Assembly: GCA_038326025.1 (NCBI GenBank)
Contig: JBBQJP010000023.1
Location: 1-64,000 of the forward strand
Direction of reading: 5' to 3'
DNA: 64,000 nt
From: CAISIP01 sp038326025
Lineage (GTDB): Bacteria > Pseudomonadota > Gammaproteobacteria > Burkholderiales > Burkholderiaceae_C
Part shown: piece after piece, positions 1 through 8,630 of the stretch
How positions within the stretch are numbered: the first letter of the stretch is position 1
Layout of the letters: each line of letters starts with the position of its first letter
Notes under the pieces: generated by a model
Seen by the model: only the letters and a program-made list of their open reading frames with translations
The model's database searches: none
Told to the model about the DNA's origin: nothing
Position numbers and translations under genes: made by a program

Positions 1-10
1 TTCAAATACC

Positions 11-54
11 AAGACCCGATGCTATCTTCACGATAGCATCGGGTCTTCGTTTTG
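11..54 (+). terminator. Rho-independent terminator upstream of plsX
   Basis: A perfect 16-bp inverted repeat (11-26 with 32-47) encloses a 5-nt loop and is followed by CGTTTTG. It should end transcription of a gene lying just left of the window. In this gene order that is usually rpmF, but it is not visible here. The stem begins with AAGACC and ends with GGTCTT, so it may also work on the minus strand, although the A-run there is short. Confidence 0.8.
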
Positions 55-103
55 ACAGGTCGCCAACGGCGCCCATGAGTCTGTGCCGATTCCTTTCAGT
101 GCG

Positions 104-1147
104 ATGACGACCATTGCCGTCGATTGCATGGGTGGCGACCACGGTGCGTCCGTCACCTTGCCTGCGTGCCGGCATTTTCTTGCCGCCCATCCCCAAGCCC
201 GATTGATCCTGGTGGGTTTGCCGGATGCCATTCGTGGCATGGACGGCGATCGCATCACGACCGTCCTCGCCAGTGAAGTGGTGGGTATGGATGATTCGAT
301 CGAGGTGGCGCTGCGCCGCAAGAAGGATTCGTCCATGCGGGTTGCGGTGCAGCAAGTGCGCGACGGCGCGGCCCAGGCGGCTGTGTCGGCGGGCAATACG
401 GGCGCGCTGATGGCGATCTCGCGTTACCTGCTAAAGACGCTCGAGGGCATCGACCGCCCGGCAATCGCCACCCAGTTACCCAACGCCAAGGGCGGTGCTA
501 CGACGGTGCTCGATCTGGGGGCCAATGTCGACTGCACCGCCGAGCATTTGTTGCAGTTCGCTGTCATGGGCTCCGCGCTGGTATCGGCATTGCAGGATCG
601 GCCCGACCCCAGCGTTGGCTTGCTCAACATCGGCGAAGAGGTGATCAAGGGAAGCGAGGTCATCAAGAAAGCCGGCGAGTTGCTGCGCGCGGCCGCCAGC
701 GCCGGCGAGATCCGTTTCGCGGGCAATGTCGAAGGCAATGACATCTTCAAGGGTACGGTCGACATCGTCGTTTGCGACGGATTTGTCGGCAATGTCGCGC
801 TCAAGGCCACCGAGGGCGTCGCCAGCATGATCGGCGGCTTCCTGCGCGCCGAGTTCTCACGCAACCTGCTCACGCGAATGGCGGCACTGGTGGCCTATCC
901 GGTGCTGGCATCGTTCAAGCGGCGGGTCGATCATCGACGTTACAACGGTGCCGCCTTGCTGGGCCTGCGCGGCCTGGTCTTCAAAAGCCACGGTTCAGCT
1001 GATGCGCTGGCATTCGAGCATGCACTGGCGCGCGCGTATGATGCGGCGGGTAACAACCTGCTCGAACGCGTGCAGGGTCGGATTGCCCGCGCTGCGCCTT
1101 TGCTGGCCGACGCCGGCACAGACCCGTCTTCACGCCAAGACCCTTGA
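104..1147 (+). CDS. plsX: Phosphate acyltransferase PlsX
   Basis: PlsX makes acyl-phosphate from acyl-ACP, the first committed donor for PlsY-dependent phospholipid synthesis, at the cytoplasmic membrane. The N-terminal family signature AVDCMGGDHG is present, as are the internal GNTGAL and GNVEGNDI motifs, and the length of 347 residues is normal. A GTG at 83 would add seven residues. I chose the ATG at 104 because the family begins two to five residues before the hydrophobic strand leading to MGGD, although neither start has a good Shine-Dalgarno site. It is the first gene of the fab cluster, six bases before fabH, so it is probably co-transcribed with it. Confidence 0.95.
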   Translation: MTTIAVDCMGGDHGASVTLPACRHFLAAHPQARLILVGLPDAIRGMDGDRITTVLASEVVGMDDSIEVALRRKKDSSMRVAVQQVRDGAAQAAVSAGNTGALMAISRYLLKTLEGIDRPAIATQLPNAKGGATTVLDLGANVDCTAEHLLQFAVMGSALVSALQDRPDPSVGLLNIGEEVIKGSEVIKKAGELLRAAASAGEIRFAGNVEGNDIFKGTVDIVVCDGFVGNVALKATEGVASMIGGFLRAEFSRNLLTRMAALVAYPVLASFKRRVDHRRYNGAALLGLRGLVFKSHGSADALAFEHALARAYDAAGNNLLERVQGRIARAAPLLADAGTDPSSRQDP

Positions 1148-1153
1148 ACTGAG

Positions 1154-2131
1154 ATGAGACGATATTCCCGAATCACCGGCACCGGTAGTTATCTGCCGCC
1201 GCGCCGATTGCGCAATACGGACCTGGTCCAGGAACTGGCAACCAGGGGCGTCGAGACCAGCGACGAATGGATCGTGGAGCGCACGGGTATTGAGGCGCGC
1301 CATTTTGCCGCGCCCGATGTGTGCAGCAGCGACCTGGCCCTGCAGGCCGCACATCAGGCGCTGGAGGCCGCGGGCGTACAGGCAGATCAACTCGACCTGA
1401 TCATTGTGGCGACATCCACACCGGACATGGTGTTTCCTTCCACCGCTTGCATCCTGCAGAACAAGTTGGGGGCCAATGGCTGCGCCGCGTTTGATGTACA
1501 GGCTGTGTGCAGTGGTTTCGTCTACGCTCTGAGCGTGGCCGACGCGATGATCCAGACTGGTGCGGCCAATCGGGCGCTGGTGATTGGTGCTGAAGTGTTT
1601 TCGCGCATTCTGGACTTCAGCGACCGCACCACGTGCGTTTTGTTCGGTGACGGCGCGGGCGCCGTGGTGCTGGAGGCGTCCGAGCAGCCCGGCATCCTGG
1701 CCAGCGATCTGCATGCGGACGGCAAACACGTCGGCATCCTTTGTGTGCCGGGCCATGTGTCGGGCGGGCAGGTTCTGGGCGATCCGGTTTTGAAGATGGA
1801 CGGTCAGGCGGTGTTCAAACTCGCGGTGGGCGTGCTGGAGCAGTCTGCGAGGGCTACGCTGGCCAAAGCCGGCAAGACGGCCGAAGATCTGGACTGGTTG
1901 ATTCCGCATCAGGCCAATATCCGCATCATGCAAAGTACCGCGAAAAGGCTCAAGCTGGGCATGGACAAGGTGATCGTGACGGTAGACCAGCATGGCAATA
2001 CGTCGGCAGCGTCTATACCTCTGGCGCTGGATCATGGCGTGCGCGCCGGCAAGATCCGCCCGGGCCAGTTACTGTTGCTCGAAGGCGTCGGTGGCGGATT
2101 TACCTGGGGTTCGGTGCTACTGACCCTGTAG
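1154..2131 (+). CDS. fabH: Beta-ketoacyl-ACP synthase III FabH
   Basis: FabH starts type II fatty acid synthesis by condensing acetyl-CoA (or another short acyl-CoA) with malonyl-ACP in the cytoplasm. The thiolase-fold triad is intact: Cys119 in AVCSGF, His252 in PHQAN and Asn282 in HGNTS. The family's GGGFTWGS motif lies near the C-terminus. The length of 325 residues is typical. It follows plsX by six bases and precedes fabD by 58, consistent with one fab operon. FabH and the membrane-lipid enzyme PlsX draw on the same acyl-ACP pool, which fits their linkage. Confidence 0.97.
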   Translation: MRRYSRITGTGSYLPPRRLRNTDLVQELATRGVETSDEWIVERTGIEARHFAAPDVCSSDLALQAAHQALEAAGVQADQLDLIIVATSTPDMVFPSTACILQNKLGANGCAAFDVQAVCSGFVYALSVADAMIQTGAANRALVIGAEVFSRILDFSDRTTCVLFGDGAGAVVLEASEQPGILASDLHADGKHVGILCVPGHVSGGQVLGDPVLKMDGQAVFKLAVGVLEQSARATLAKAGKTAEDLDWLIPHQANIRIMQSTAKRLKLGMDKVIVTVDQHGNTSAASIPLALDHGVRAGKIRPGQLLLLEGVGGGFTWGSVLLTL

Positions 2132-2189
2132 CCCACTATCGTTTTTCCTGCTGGCACCGTGCTTGCGGGACCAAGTTGAGGATGAACCG

Positions 2190-3140
2190 ATGAAGCCTTT
2201 CGCGTTTGTATTTCCGGGCCAGGGCTCACAGGCCGTTGGCATGCTCGATGCCTGGGGCGACCATCCGGTCGTGGCTGAGACCGTGCGCGAAGCCTCCGAC
2301 GCCTTGTCGCAGGATATTGGGGAACTGATCCGCAGCGGCCCCAAAGAGGTTTTGGCACTGACCACCAATACGCAACCCGTGATGTTGGTGGCCGGTGTGG
2401 CCGCCTACCGCGCCTGGATGGACCACGGCGGTGCGGCGCCCAGTGCGGTTGCGGGCCATTCCCTGGGTGAATATGCCGCGCTGGTGGCTGCCGGTGTGAT
2501 CACCTTGGCGCAGGCCGCGCCACTGGTGCGTCTGCGCGCCCAGGCCATGCAGGATGCCGTGCCGGTGGGGACTGGATCGATGGCGGCGGTGCTGGGACTG
2601 GAAGCTGCCCGTGTCTCCGAACTTTGTGCGCAGGTGCAGTCGGAAATGGCGAATGATGCGATGGCCGTGGTAGCGGCGGCCAACTTCAATGATCCAGGGC
2701 AGACCGTCATCTCGGGCAGCAAGGCGGCCGTGGAGCGCGCTTGCGAATTGCTCAAGGCCAACGGCGCCCGCCGCGCCATGATCTTGCCAGTGTCGGCACC
2801 TTTTCATTGCCGGCTGATGTTGCCGGCGGCCGAGAAACTGCGCGAGGCTCTGAAATCTGTCGTGTTTCAGGCGCCGACGATGCCGCTGATCAACAATGTT
2901 GATGTGGCTGTCGCGGTGGATGCCGACGGTATCCGGGATGCCTTGTACCGGCAGGCCTTTGGCCCGGTGCGCTGGGTCGAGTGTGTGCAGGCGCTCAAAA
3001 CGCGTGGCGTGCGCCATATCGTCGAGTGCGGCCCAGGCAAGGTGCTCGCCGGCATGGTGGCGCGCATCGATCCGGAATTGACCGGCCTGCCCTTGTCCGA
3101 CCCTGCGACACTGTCAGCGGTTGAGGCGGCACTGGCCTGA
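2190..3140 (+). CDS. fabD: Malonyl-CoA:ACP transacylase FabD
   Basis: FabD transfers malonyl from CoA to the phosphopantetheine arm of ACP. The nucleophile Ser91 lies in GHSLGEY, His206 in APFHC is its partner, and the N-terminal FPGQGSQ oxyanion motif is present. The ATG at 2190 is preceded by GAGGA eight bases upstream. An in-frame ATG at 2163 would add nine residues that do not fit the family, so I rejected it. The 316-residue product is of normal size. The gene sits between fabH and fabG, ten bases before the latter. Confidence 0.97.
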   Translation: MKPFAFVFPGQGSQAVGMLDAWGDHPVVAETVREASDALSQDIGELIRSGPKEVLALTTNTQPVMLVAGVAAYRAWMDHGGAAPSAVAGHSLGEYAALVAAGVITLAQAAPLVRLRAQAMQDAVPVGTGSMAAVLGLEAARVSELCAQVQSEMANDAMAVVAAANFNDPGQTVISGSKAAVERACELLKANGARRAMILPVSAPFHCRLMLPAAEKLREALKSVVFQAPTMPLINNVDVAVAVDADGIRDALYRQAFGPVRWVECVQALKTRGVRHIVECGPGKVLAGMVARIDPELTGLPLSDPATLSAVEAALA

Positions 3141-3149
3141 GAGGGAATC

Positions 3150-3896
3150 ATGACCGATGTGAAGAACGACAAGCAAGTGGCCCTGGTGACTGGCGCCTCG
3201 CGGGGTATCGGACGTGCGATAGCGCTGGCATTGGCAGGCAGTGGATATGCGGTTGTCGGCACGGCCACGACTGCGTCCGGCGCAGAAGGTGTCGCCCAGA
3301 GCCTGGCCGCGTTCGCTGGCTGCTCGGGTGAAGTGCTCGACGTCAACGATTCGCCCGCGGCAGAGGCGCTGATCGGGCGCATCGTGCAGCAACAGGGTGG
3401 ATTGCATGTGCTGATCAACAACGCAGGTATCACACGCGATATGCTGGCCATGCGCCTCAAGGATGAAGACTGGGATGCGGTGCTCGACACCAATCTGAAG
3501 TCGGTTTTTCAGATGAGCCGTGCGGTCATGCGGCCGATGATGAAGCAGCGCTACGGACGCATCATCAACATCACGTCCGTGGTGGGCGCATCGGGCAATC
3601 CCGGGCAAAGCAATTACGCGGCGGCCAAAGCCGGAGTGGCAGGCATGTCGCGCGCACTCGCGCGCGAACTGGGGTCGCGCAACATCACGGTCAATTGTGT
3701 GGCGCCGGGCTTCATCGCCACCGACATGACGGCGGCATTGGCCCCTGAGCAGCAAAAGGCCTTGTTGGGCCAGATTCCGCTGGGCCGGCTTGGTCAGCCG
3801 GACGAAATCGCGCATGCCGTCGTCTATCTGGCGTCGGCTCAAGCCGCCTACATCACGGGGCAGGAACTGCACGTGAACGGCGGAATGTACATGTAG
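3150..3896 (+). CDS. fabG: 3-oxoacyl-ACP reductase FabG
   Basis: FabG reduces 3-oxoacyl-ACP to 3-hydroxyacyl-ACP with NADPH, the first reduction of the elongation cycle. It is a classical short-chain dehydrogenase of 248 residues. The cofactor loop is GASRGIG at about 16-22, NNAG is at about 90-93, and the catalytic set is Asn115, Ser143, Tyr156 and Lys160 (YAAAK). A GAGAGGGA ribosome-binding site lies directly upstream of the ATG. The genomic position between fabD and acpP separates it from the many paralogous SDRs that carry the same motifs. Confidence 0.96.
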   Translation: MTDVKNDKQVALVTGASRGIGRAIALALAGSGYAVVGTATTASGAEGVAQSLAAFAGCSGEVLDVNDSPAAEALIGRIVQQQGGLHVLINNAGITRDMLAMRLKDEDWDAVLDTNLKSVFQMSRAVMRPMMKQRYGRIINITSVVGASGNPGQSNYAAAKAGVAGMSRALARELGSRNITVNCVAPGFIATDMTAALAPEQQKALLGQIPLGRLGQPDEIAHAVVYLASAQAAYITGQELHVNGGMYM

Positions 3897-3941
3897 GTCG
3901 TATGGACCTCATCAAGCCGGGTGATCTGTTCGGCAGCTGCC

Positions 3942-3971
3942 TTGGGCCCGTATCGGCAAGACGGCTAAAAT
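3942..3971 (+). promoter_or_regulatory. Candidate promoter of acpP
   Basis: TTGGGC (3942-3947) and TAAAAT (3966-3971) are separated by 18 bases, in the 108-bp gap after fabG. Only the -10 box is close to the sigma-70 consensus. A start near 3978 would leave a short leader before the strong acpP ribosome-binding site. A separate promoter would suit acpP, whose product is needed in large excess, but this is inference. Confidence 0.35.
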
Positions 3972-4004
3972 CACAGATTCTTTTACAACCCTTTGAGGGA
4001 TTCC

Positions 4005-4244
4005 ATGAGCGATATTGAAGCGCGCGTCAAGAAAATCATTGCAGAACAACTCGGTGTCGAAGAGGCGCAAGTTACCAACGAGAAGGCTTTCGTCGCTGAC
4101 CTTGGTGCAGACTCACTGGATACCGTTGAACTGGTGATGGCTCTCGAAGACGAGTTCGGCATCGAGATCCCTGACGAGGATGCGGAGAAGATCACGACAG
4201 TGCAGAACGCGATCGACTACGCCAACACCCATCCGAAAGCCTGA
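4005..4244 (+). CDS. acpP: Acyl carrier protein
   Basis: This is the small acidic carrier (79 residues) that holds growing acyl chains on a 4'-phosphopantetheine arm. The modified serine is Ser37 in the GADSLDT motif. It would be activated by AcpS, encoded in this window at 16940-17350. GAGGGA at 3995-4000 gives good spacing to the ATG at 4005. A GTG four codons upstream overlaps this site and was rejected. The start MSDIEARVKKI is characteristic of the family. Confidence 0.98.
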   Translation: MSDIEARVKKIIAEQLGVEEAQVTNEKAFVADLGADSLDTVELVMALEDEFGIEIPDEDAEKITTVQNAIDYANTHPKA

Positions 4245-4382
4245 CATGCCGCGTCCCGGGGTTGGCAATCTGTCTTGCCGTCCCGCGATACCCGTGCCGA
4301 ATTCCGGCTAGCCTGGGGCGCCGTTGCAGGGGGAACCTCTGTTCGCGACGGCGTTCCGCATAGAAATTAGGCGTTGAATCTC

Positions 4383-5627
4383 ATGTCCCGTCGTCGTGTC
4401 GTCGTAACCGGTCTGGGCTGTGTCAGCCCCGTCGGAAACACCGTCGCCGAATCCTGGAACAACCTGCTGGCAGGTCAATCCGGAATTGGTGCGATCACCC
4501 GTTTTGACGCGGCGGCATCTGCCTGCAAAATTGCCGGCGAGGTCAAGGGCTTCGAACTCGAATCCTATGTGCGGGCCAAGGAGGCGCGCACCATGGACAC
4601 CTTCATCCACTACGGCATTGCCGCCGCGGTGCAGGCCGTGCAGGACGCCGGACTGCCCATTGGCGAGGCGCTCGATGACGAGCTCGCCACGCGCATTGGC
4701 TGCGTGATTGGGTCGGGCATCGGGGGCCTGCCGTTGATCGAGGCCACCCACGAGGAATTGACGAACCGCGGACCGCGGCGCATTTCCCCGTTTTTCGTTC
4801 CTGCCTCGATCATCAACATGATCGCTGGCCATGTGTCGATGCGGTTCGGCTTCAAAGGCCCCAATATCGCTATCGTCACCGCATGCACGACTGGCTTGCA
4901 TTGCATCGGCGAAGCCGGACGCATGATCGAATACGGCGATGCCGACATCATGGTGGCCGGCGGTGCCGAGGCGACGGTGTCGCCGCTGGGCATTGGCGGT
5001 TTTGCTGCGATGCGGGCATTGTCGACCCGCAACGATGATCCCCAAACGGCTTCGCGGCCTTTTGATCGTGATCGTGATGGTTTTGTGCTGGGTGAAGGTG
5101 CCGGTGTTCTGGTGCTCGAGGAACTCGACCACGCTCGGGCACGTGGCGCCAAGATCTACGCGGAACTGGCCGGATTCGGCATGAGCGCCGACGCCGGCCA
5201 CATGACGGCGCCGAACATGGATGGTCCGCGTCGCGCGATGCTCAACGCACTGCGGAATGCGGGCATCAATGCCGATCAGGTGAATTATCTCAATGCACAT
5301 GGCACGTCGACCCCCTTGGGCGACATCAACGAGACCAACGCCATCAAGGCGGCTCTGGGCGACCATGCCTACAAGGTGGTGGTCAATTCCACCAAGTCCA
5401 TGACCGGCCATCTGCTGGGCGGGGCAGGGGGCATCGAGTCGGTGTTTACCGTGTTGGCCATCCACCATCAGAAAAGCCCGCCGACAATCAACATCTTCAA
5501 CCAGGATCCCGAGTGCGACCTGGACTATTGCGCCAACACCGCACGTGACATGAAGATCGACGTCGCCTTGAAGAACAACTTCGGGTTCGGTGGCACCAAC
5601 GGAGCGCTTGCATTCCGTCGCGTGTAG
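4383..5627 (+). CDS. fabF: Beta-ketoacyl-ACP synthase II FabF
   Basis: FabF carries out the elongating condensations of fatty acid synthesis, including the temperature-sensitive C16 to C18 step. The Cys-His-His triad is clear: Cys168 in TACTTG, His306 in NAHGTST and His343 in TGHLLGGAGG. The 414-residue length matches the family. The ATG at 4383 gives the usual MSRRRVVVTGLG start, and an upstream in-frame TTG at 4374 is less likely. It ends the fatty-acid block, and the next reading frame belongs to the sigma-E region. Confidence 0.97.
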   Translation: MSRRRVVVTGLGCVSPVGNTVAESWNNLLAGQSGIGAITRFDAAASACKIAGEVKGFELESYVRAKEARTMDTFIHYGIAAAVQAVQDAGLPIGEALDDELATRIGCVIGSGIGGLPLIEATHEELTNRGPRRISPFFVPASIINMIAGHVSMRFGFKGPNIAIVTACTTGLHCIGEAGRMIEYGDADIMVAGGAEATVSPLGIGGFAAMRALSTRNDDPQTASRPFDRDRDGFVLGEGAGVLVLEELDHARARGAKIYAELAGFGMSADAGHMTAPNMDGPRRAMLNALRNAGINADQVNYLNAHGTSTPLGDINETNAIKAALGDHAYKVVVNSTKSMTGHLLGGAGGIESVFTVLAIHHQKSPPTINIFNQDPECDLDYCANTARDMKIDVALKNNFGFGGTNGALAFRRV

Positions 5628-5679
5628 TCACACCGGCATCAAACCTGCGTTCGACTCCACGAGTTTGCACACCGGCACC

Positions 5680-6144
5680 ATGCACCAGGCCCCATCGGGT
5701 GTTTACCCGCTGGGCAATGCGCAAGCCTTGCGCAGGTGGGTGGCAATGGTTTGGGCCCTGGTGATCGCGATTGACGTGTTTTGGCTGGTTCAGGCCCAAT
5801 GGCCGGACTGGAAGCTCCTGGCAGGTCTTGCGTTGACATGTCTGGCGGGTGCCTTCGCATACCGGTTTTGGCCCGCACGTGAGAACGGGGTATTGTTATG
5901 GGACGGAAGCGCATGGTCTTGTCGTGAGAGCGAGCGTGAGATTGCCGGCCTTGTAACGGTGCATCTGGATCTGCAGTCTGCGCTGCTGGTGTTTTGGGCG
6001 CCAGCGGTCGGGACAGGTACCTGGCACTGGCTCAGTTCTGCGGCGCAGCCGTCGCGGTGGTTGGCTTTGCGCCGCGCAGTTTTTGCGTCAGATCGGATGG
6101 CGCAAGGTGATAGCGAGCGGGCCGACCTGGTTGCGCGGCCATGA
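5680..6144 (+). CDS. Small membrane protein, possibly YgfX-like
   Basis: This 154-residue product has two hydrophobic segments near the N-terminus (about residues 18-38 and 44-60), then a soluble tail ending in a WHWL...RWLALRRAVF pattern. That layout resembles the YgfX/CptA-type inner-membrane family, a match recalled rather than searched. The ATG at 5680 was chosen because the frame upstream of it overlaps fabF. Its stop overlaps the rpoE start (ATGA), so translation of the two is probably coupled. A role in sigma-E signalling would be inference from position only. Confidence 0.6.
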   Translation: MHQAPSGVYPLGNAQALRRWVAMVWALVIAIDVFWLVQAQWPDWKLLAGLALTCLAGAFAYRFWPARENGVLLWDGSAWSCRESEREIAGLVTVHLDLQSALLVFWAPAVGTGTWHWLSSAAQPSRWLALRRAVFASDRMAQGDSERADLVARP

Positions 6145-6788
6145 CCGACCCCAGGATCCCTGATGACGCGATGATCGCGCCGGAATCGCCCGACAGCGAT
6201 CGCATGCTGGTCGCGCGAACGGTGGCCGGCGACGACCGGGCGTTTGAACTGCTGGTCATCAAATACCAGCGACGAATTCAGCGACTGATAGGCCGCATGG
6301 TGCGCGACGTCGACCTGATCGAAGATATTGCCCAGGAAACCTTCATCCGGGCCTACCGGGCCCTGCATCAGTTCCGGGGCGACGCGCAGTTCTATACCTG
6401 GCTATACCGGATTGCCGTCAATACCGCGAAGAAGGCGTTGATGGATCTGAAGCGGGACCCGACGGTCTCCGAGGCCGCATTTCGAATGTCGGACGACGAA
6501 GATGAAACTTCCCGGCCCGGAATTGAACCAATAGCAGACGAGACGCCCGAATCGGTACTGGCCGCCAAGGAAATTGGTGCCATGGTGAATTCCGCCATGG
6601 ATGCTTTACCGGCCGATTTGCGTGAAGCTCTGGTCCTGCGTGAGATCGAGGGCCTGAGTTATGAGGAGATTGCGATGGCCATGAACTGCCCGATCGGAAC
6701 CGTGCGCTCGCGAATATTTCGCGCTCGCGAGGCGGTGTCGGTTCGTATTCGTCCGCTGCTGGAAATGCAGACAGGCAAGCGCTGGTGA
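6141..6788 (+). CDS. rpoE: RNA polymerase sigma factor RpoE (AlgU)
   Basis: This is the extracytoplasmic-function sigma factor for envelope stress, 215 residues long. Region 2 spans about 30-100 and includes the core-binding/-10 recognition stretch with DLIEDIAQETFIRAYR. Region 4 spans about 150-205, with LREIEGLSYEEIA and IGTVRSRIFRARE forming the helix-turn-helix. The N-terminal extension of about 20 residues is slightly long for the family. It is followed at once by rseA, rseB and a mucD-type protease, the standard module in which the neighbours hold it inactive at the membrane. I found no clear sigma-E autoregulatory promoter upstream. Confidence 0.95.
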   Translation: MTDPRIPDDAMIAPESPDSDRMLVARTVAGDDRAFELLVIKYQRRIQRLIGRMVRDVDLIEDIAQETFIRAYRALHQFRGDAQFYTWLYRIAVNTAKKALMDLKRDPTVSEAAFRMSDDEDETSRPGIEPIADETPESVLAAKEIGAMVNSAMDALPADLREALVLREIEGLSYEEIAMAMNCPIGTVRSRIFRAREAVSVRIRPLLEMQTGKRW

Positions 6789-6808
6789 TGGTTTCCGAGG
6801 AAAAAGTG

Positions 6809-7459
6809 ATGCAAGTAGACGACAAATTGAACGAGTTGGAGTGGGTATCTGCCATGGCCGACGGAGAGTTGGATGGAAAAGAACTCTCGGCGGTAGCTGC
6901 CATCACGGGCGCGTCGGAGGATGCCCGCGCGGCCTGGCATTCCTATCACGTGATTGGTGATGTGTTGCGCTGCGCCGACCTGCCCGATTGCGCAGGCGAC
7001 AGGGCTTTTGTCGAGCGTCTGCGTGCAAGCTTGGCGACGCAGTCGCCGGATTTGCCGTTGACCAGGCCCAGTGACGATCTCCCGCTACGTGTGCTGCCGC
7101 TTGAGCCAGCCGTGCAGCCGGGCCACAGCAATCGCTTTGGCCGACGCAGTGCCAATGATCCGGTCGTGCAGTGGAAATGGCTGGCGATGGCTGCGTCGTT
7201 GGCCGCAGTGGCCGTGCTGGGCTGGCAAGTCAGCAAACCGGCGGCGGATTCAGGAGCGCAGTTGGCAGGTGGTGCACCCGCCGCGCAACCAGTCGTGGTC
7301 GCAGTCCAGCCTGTTGCCCCACAGCAGCCGCAGGTCATGTTGCGAGATCCGCGCCTGGACGAGTTGCTCGCTGCACATCGTCAGAGCGGTGGCGCATCGG
7401 CTTTGCCGACATCTGCCGGCTTCTTGCGCAACGCCACCTTCGAGCAGTCGGGTCGCTGA
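6809..7459 (+). CDS. rseA: Anti-sigma-E factor RseA
   Basis: RseA is the single-pass inner-membrane anti-sigma factor that holds RpoE until regulated proteolysis frees it. The N-terminal domain (about 1-90) begins with the family-like MADGELDGKE stretch, a transmembrane helix lies at about 124-141, and a Pro/Gln/Val-rich periplasmic part follows. I chose the ATG at 6809 because GAGG sits eight bases upstream. A GTG/ATG pair at 6785-6790 overlaps the rpoE stop and would add seven or eight residues. The 216-residue product lies between rpoE and rseB, its functional partners. Confidence 0.88.
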   Translation: MQVDDKLNELEWVSAMADGELDGKELSAVAAITGASEDARAAWHSYHVIGDVLRCADLPDCAGDRAFVERLRASLATQSPDLPLTRPSDDLPLRVLPLEPAVQPGHSNRFGRRSANDPVVQWKWLAMAASLAAVAVLGWQVSKPAADSGAQLAGGAPAAQPVVVAVQPVAPQQPQVMLRDPRLDELLAAHRQSGGASALPTSAGFLRNATFEQSGR

Positions 7460-7470
7460 CTTCAAACGCC

Positions 7471-8529
7471 ATGGGTCGCATGTATCACTTGTTCCGTCGT
7501 CTGTTGTCGGTCGCGTTGGCGATCACCGCGGGATCGATGCTTCCCGCTGGCGGGGCGTGGTCCCAGGTAACGGCTGTGCCTGCCAACGTCGCTGCGCCCA
7601 AGACCGCTGAGCTCAGCATATCCGAATGGTTGACACGTCTGCACGCGGCTTCGCGGCGGCGCAACTATATTGGGACGTTTGTGGTGTCGTCCGGCGCCCA
7701 CATGTCCAGCGCCAAGATATGGCACGTCTGCGACGGTGATCTGCAGGTCGAGCGGGTGGAATCGCTCAGCGGGGATCCGCGTTCGACATTCCGGCGCAAT
7801 GACCAGGTGATCACGTTCCTGCCGCAGACCCGTGTGGCCATTGCGGAAAAGCGCGCATCGCTCGGCCTGTTTCCGGAGTTGCTGCGCGCGACCGACCCGT
7901 CGATCGCCCAGTTTTACAGTGCCCTGGAAGGTGGGTCCGAGCGGGTTGCCGGCCACGATGCCGATGTCGTGCAACTGCAGGCAAAGGATGGACTGCGATT
8001 CGGCTACCGCATCTGGAGCGAGAAATCCACGGGAATGTTGATGAAGGTCCAGACGCTGGACGTCGACGGCTCCGTGCTGGAGCAGTCCGCATTTTCCGAA
8101 CTACAGTTGGATGCGCCGGTCAGTGTAAGCAAACTGATGCGCATGATGGACAACACCGAGGGTTACCGGGTTGACCGTCCAGCGTTGATCAAGACCACGG
8201 CCGCGGCTGAAGGCTGGGCCATGAAAAACCCGGTTGCCGGCTTTCGACCGATCAGTTGCCACAAGCGGCCGGTCGCCGGCGCTGACCCGATCAAGGCGGC
8301 CGGCACGATGCAGTGGGTATTTTCGGACGGGCTGGCATCTGTCTCGCTGTTTGTAGAGGCCTTTGACGCGCGGCGCCACAAGGTCGAGGGCGTGATGGCC
8401 ATGGGCGCGACCCACGCACTGACCCGGCGCATGCAGGATAAATCGGGCGAGTGGTGGCTGACGGTAATTGGCGAGGTGCCACGCAATACCTTGGCCGGAT
8501 TTGCGCAAGGGCTTGAGCGCGCGCGTTGA
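7471..8529 (+). CDS. rseB: Periplasmic sigma-E regulator RseB (MucB)
   Basis: RseB binds the periplasmic part of RseA and protects it from cleavage until it senses off-pathway lipopolysaccharide or lipoprotein. The 352-residue product begins with a signal peptide, cleaved probably after GGAWS at about residue 31. The N-terminal lipoprotein-binding-like domain follows (RNYIGTFVVSSG, about 65-200), and then the C-terminal MucB/RseB domain. The ATG at 7471 lies eleven bases after rseA. No mucC gene follows, and the protease gene comes directly next. Confidence 0.92.
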   Translation: MGRMYHLFRRLLSVALAITAGSMLPAGGAWSQVTAVPANVAAPKTAELSISEWLTRLHAASRRRNYIGTFVVSSGAHMSSAKIWHVCDGDLQVERVESLSGDPRSTFRRNDQVITFLPQTRVAIAEKRASLGLFPELLRATDPSIAQFYSALEGGSERVAGHDADVVQLQAKDGLRFGYRIWSEKSTGMLMKVQTLDVDGSVLEQSAFSELQLDAPVSVSKLMRMMDNTEGYRVDRPALIKTTAAAEGWAMKNPVAGFRPISCHKRPVAGADPIKAAGTMQWVFSDGLASVSLFVEAFDARRHKVEGVMAMGATHALTRRMQDKSGEWWLTVIGEVPRNTLAGFAQGLERAR

Positions 8530-8630
8530 GCCCCCATCTGTGGGTTTTGCAGCCGCTCGCAGACTTGCGTGCCAGGTAGATGGGCGTACGGCGCCAACGG
8601 AACGAATTTGTAATTGTGGAAGGGATGAAA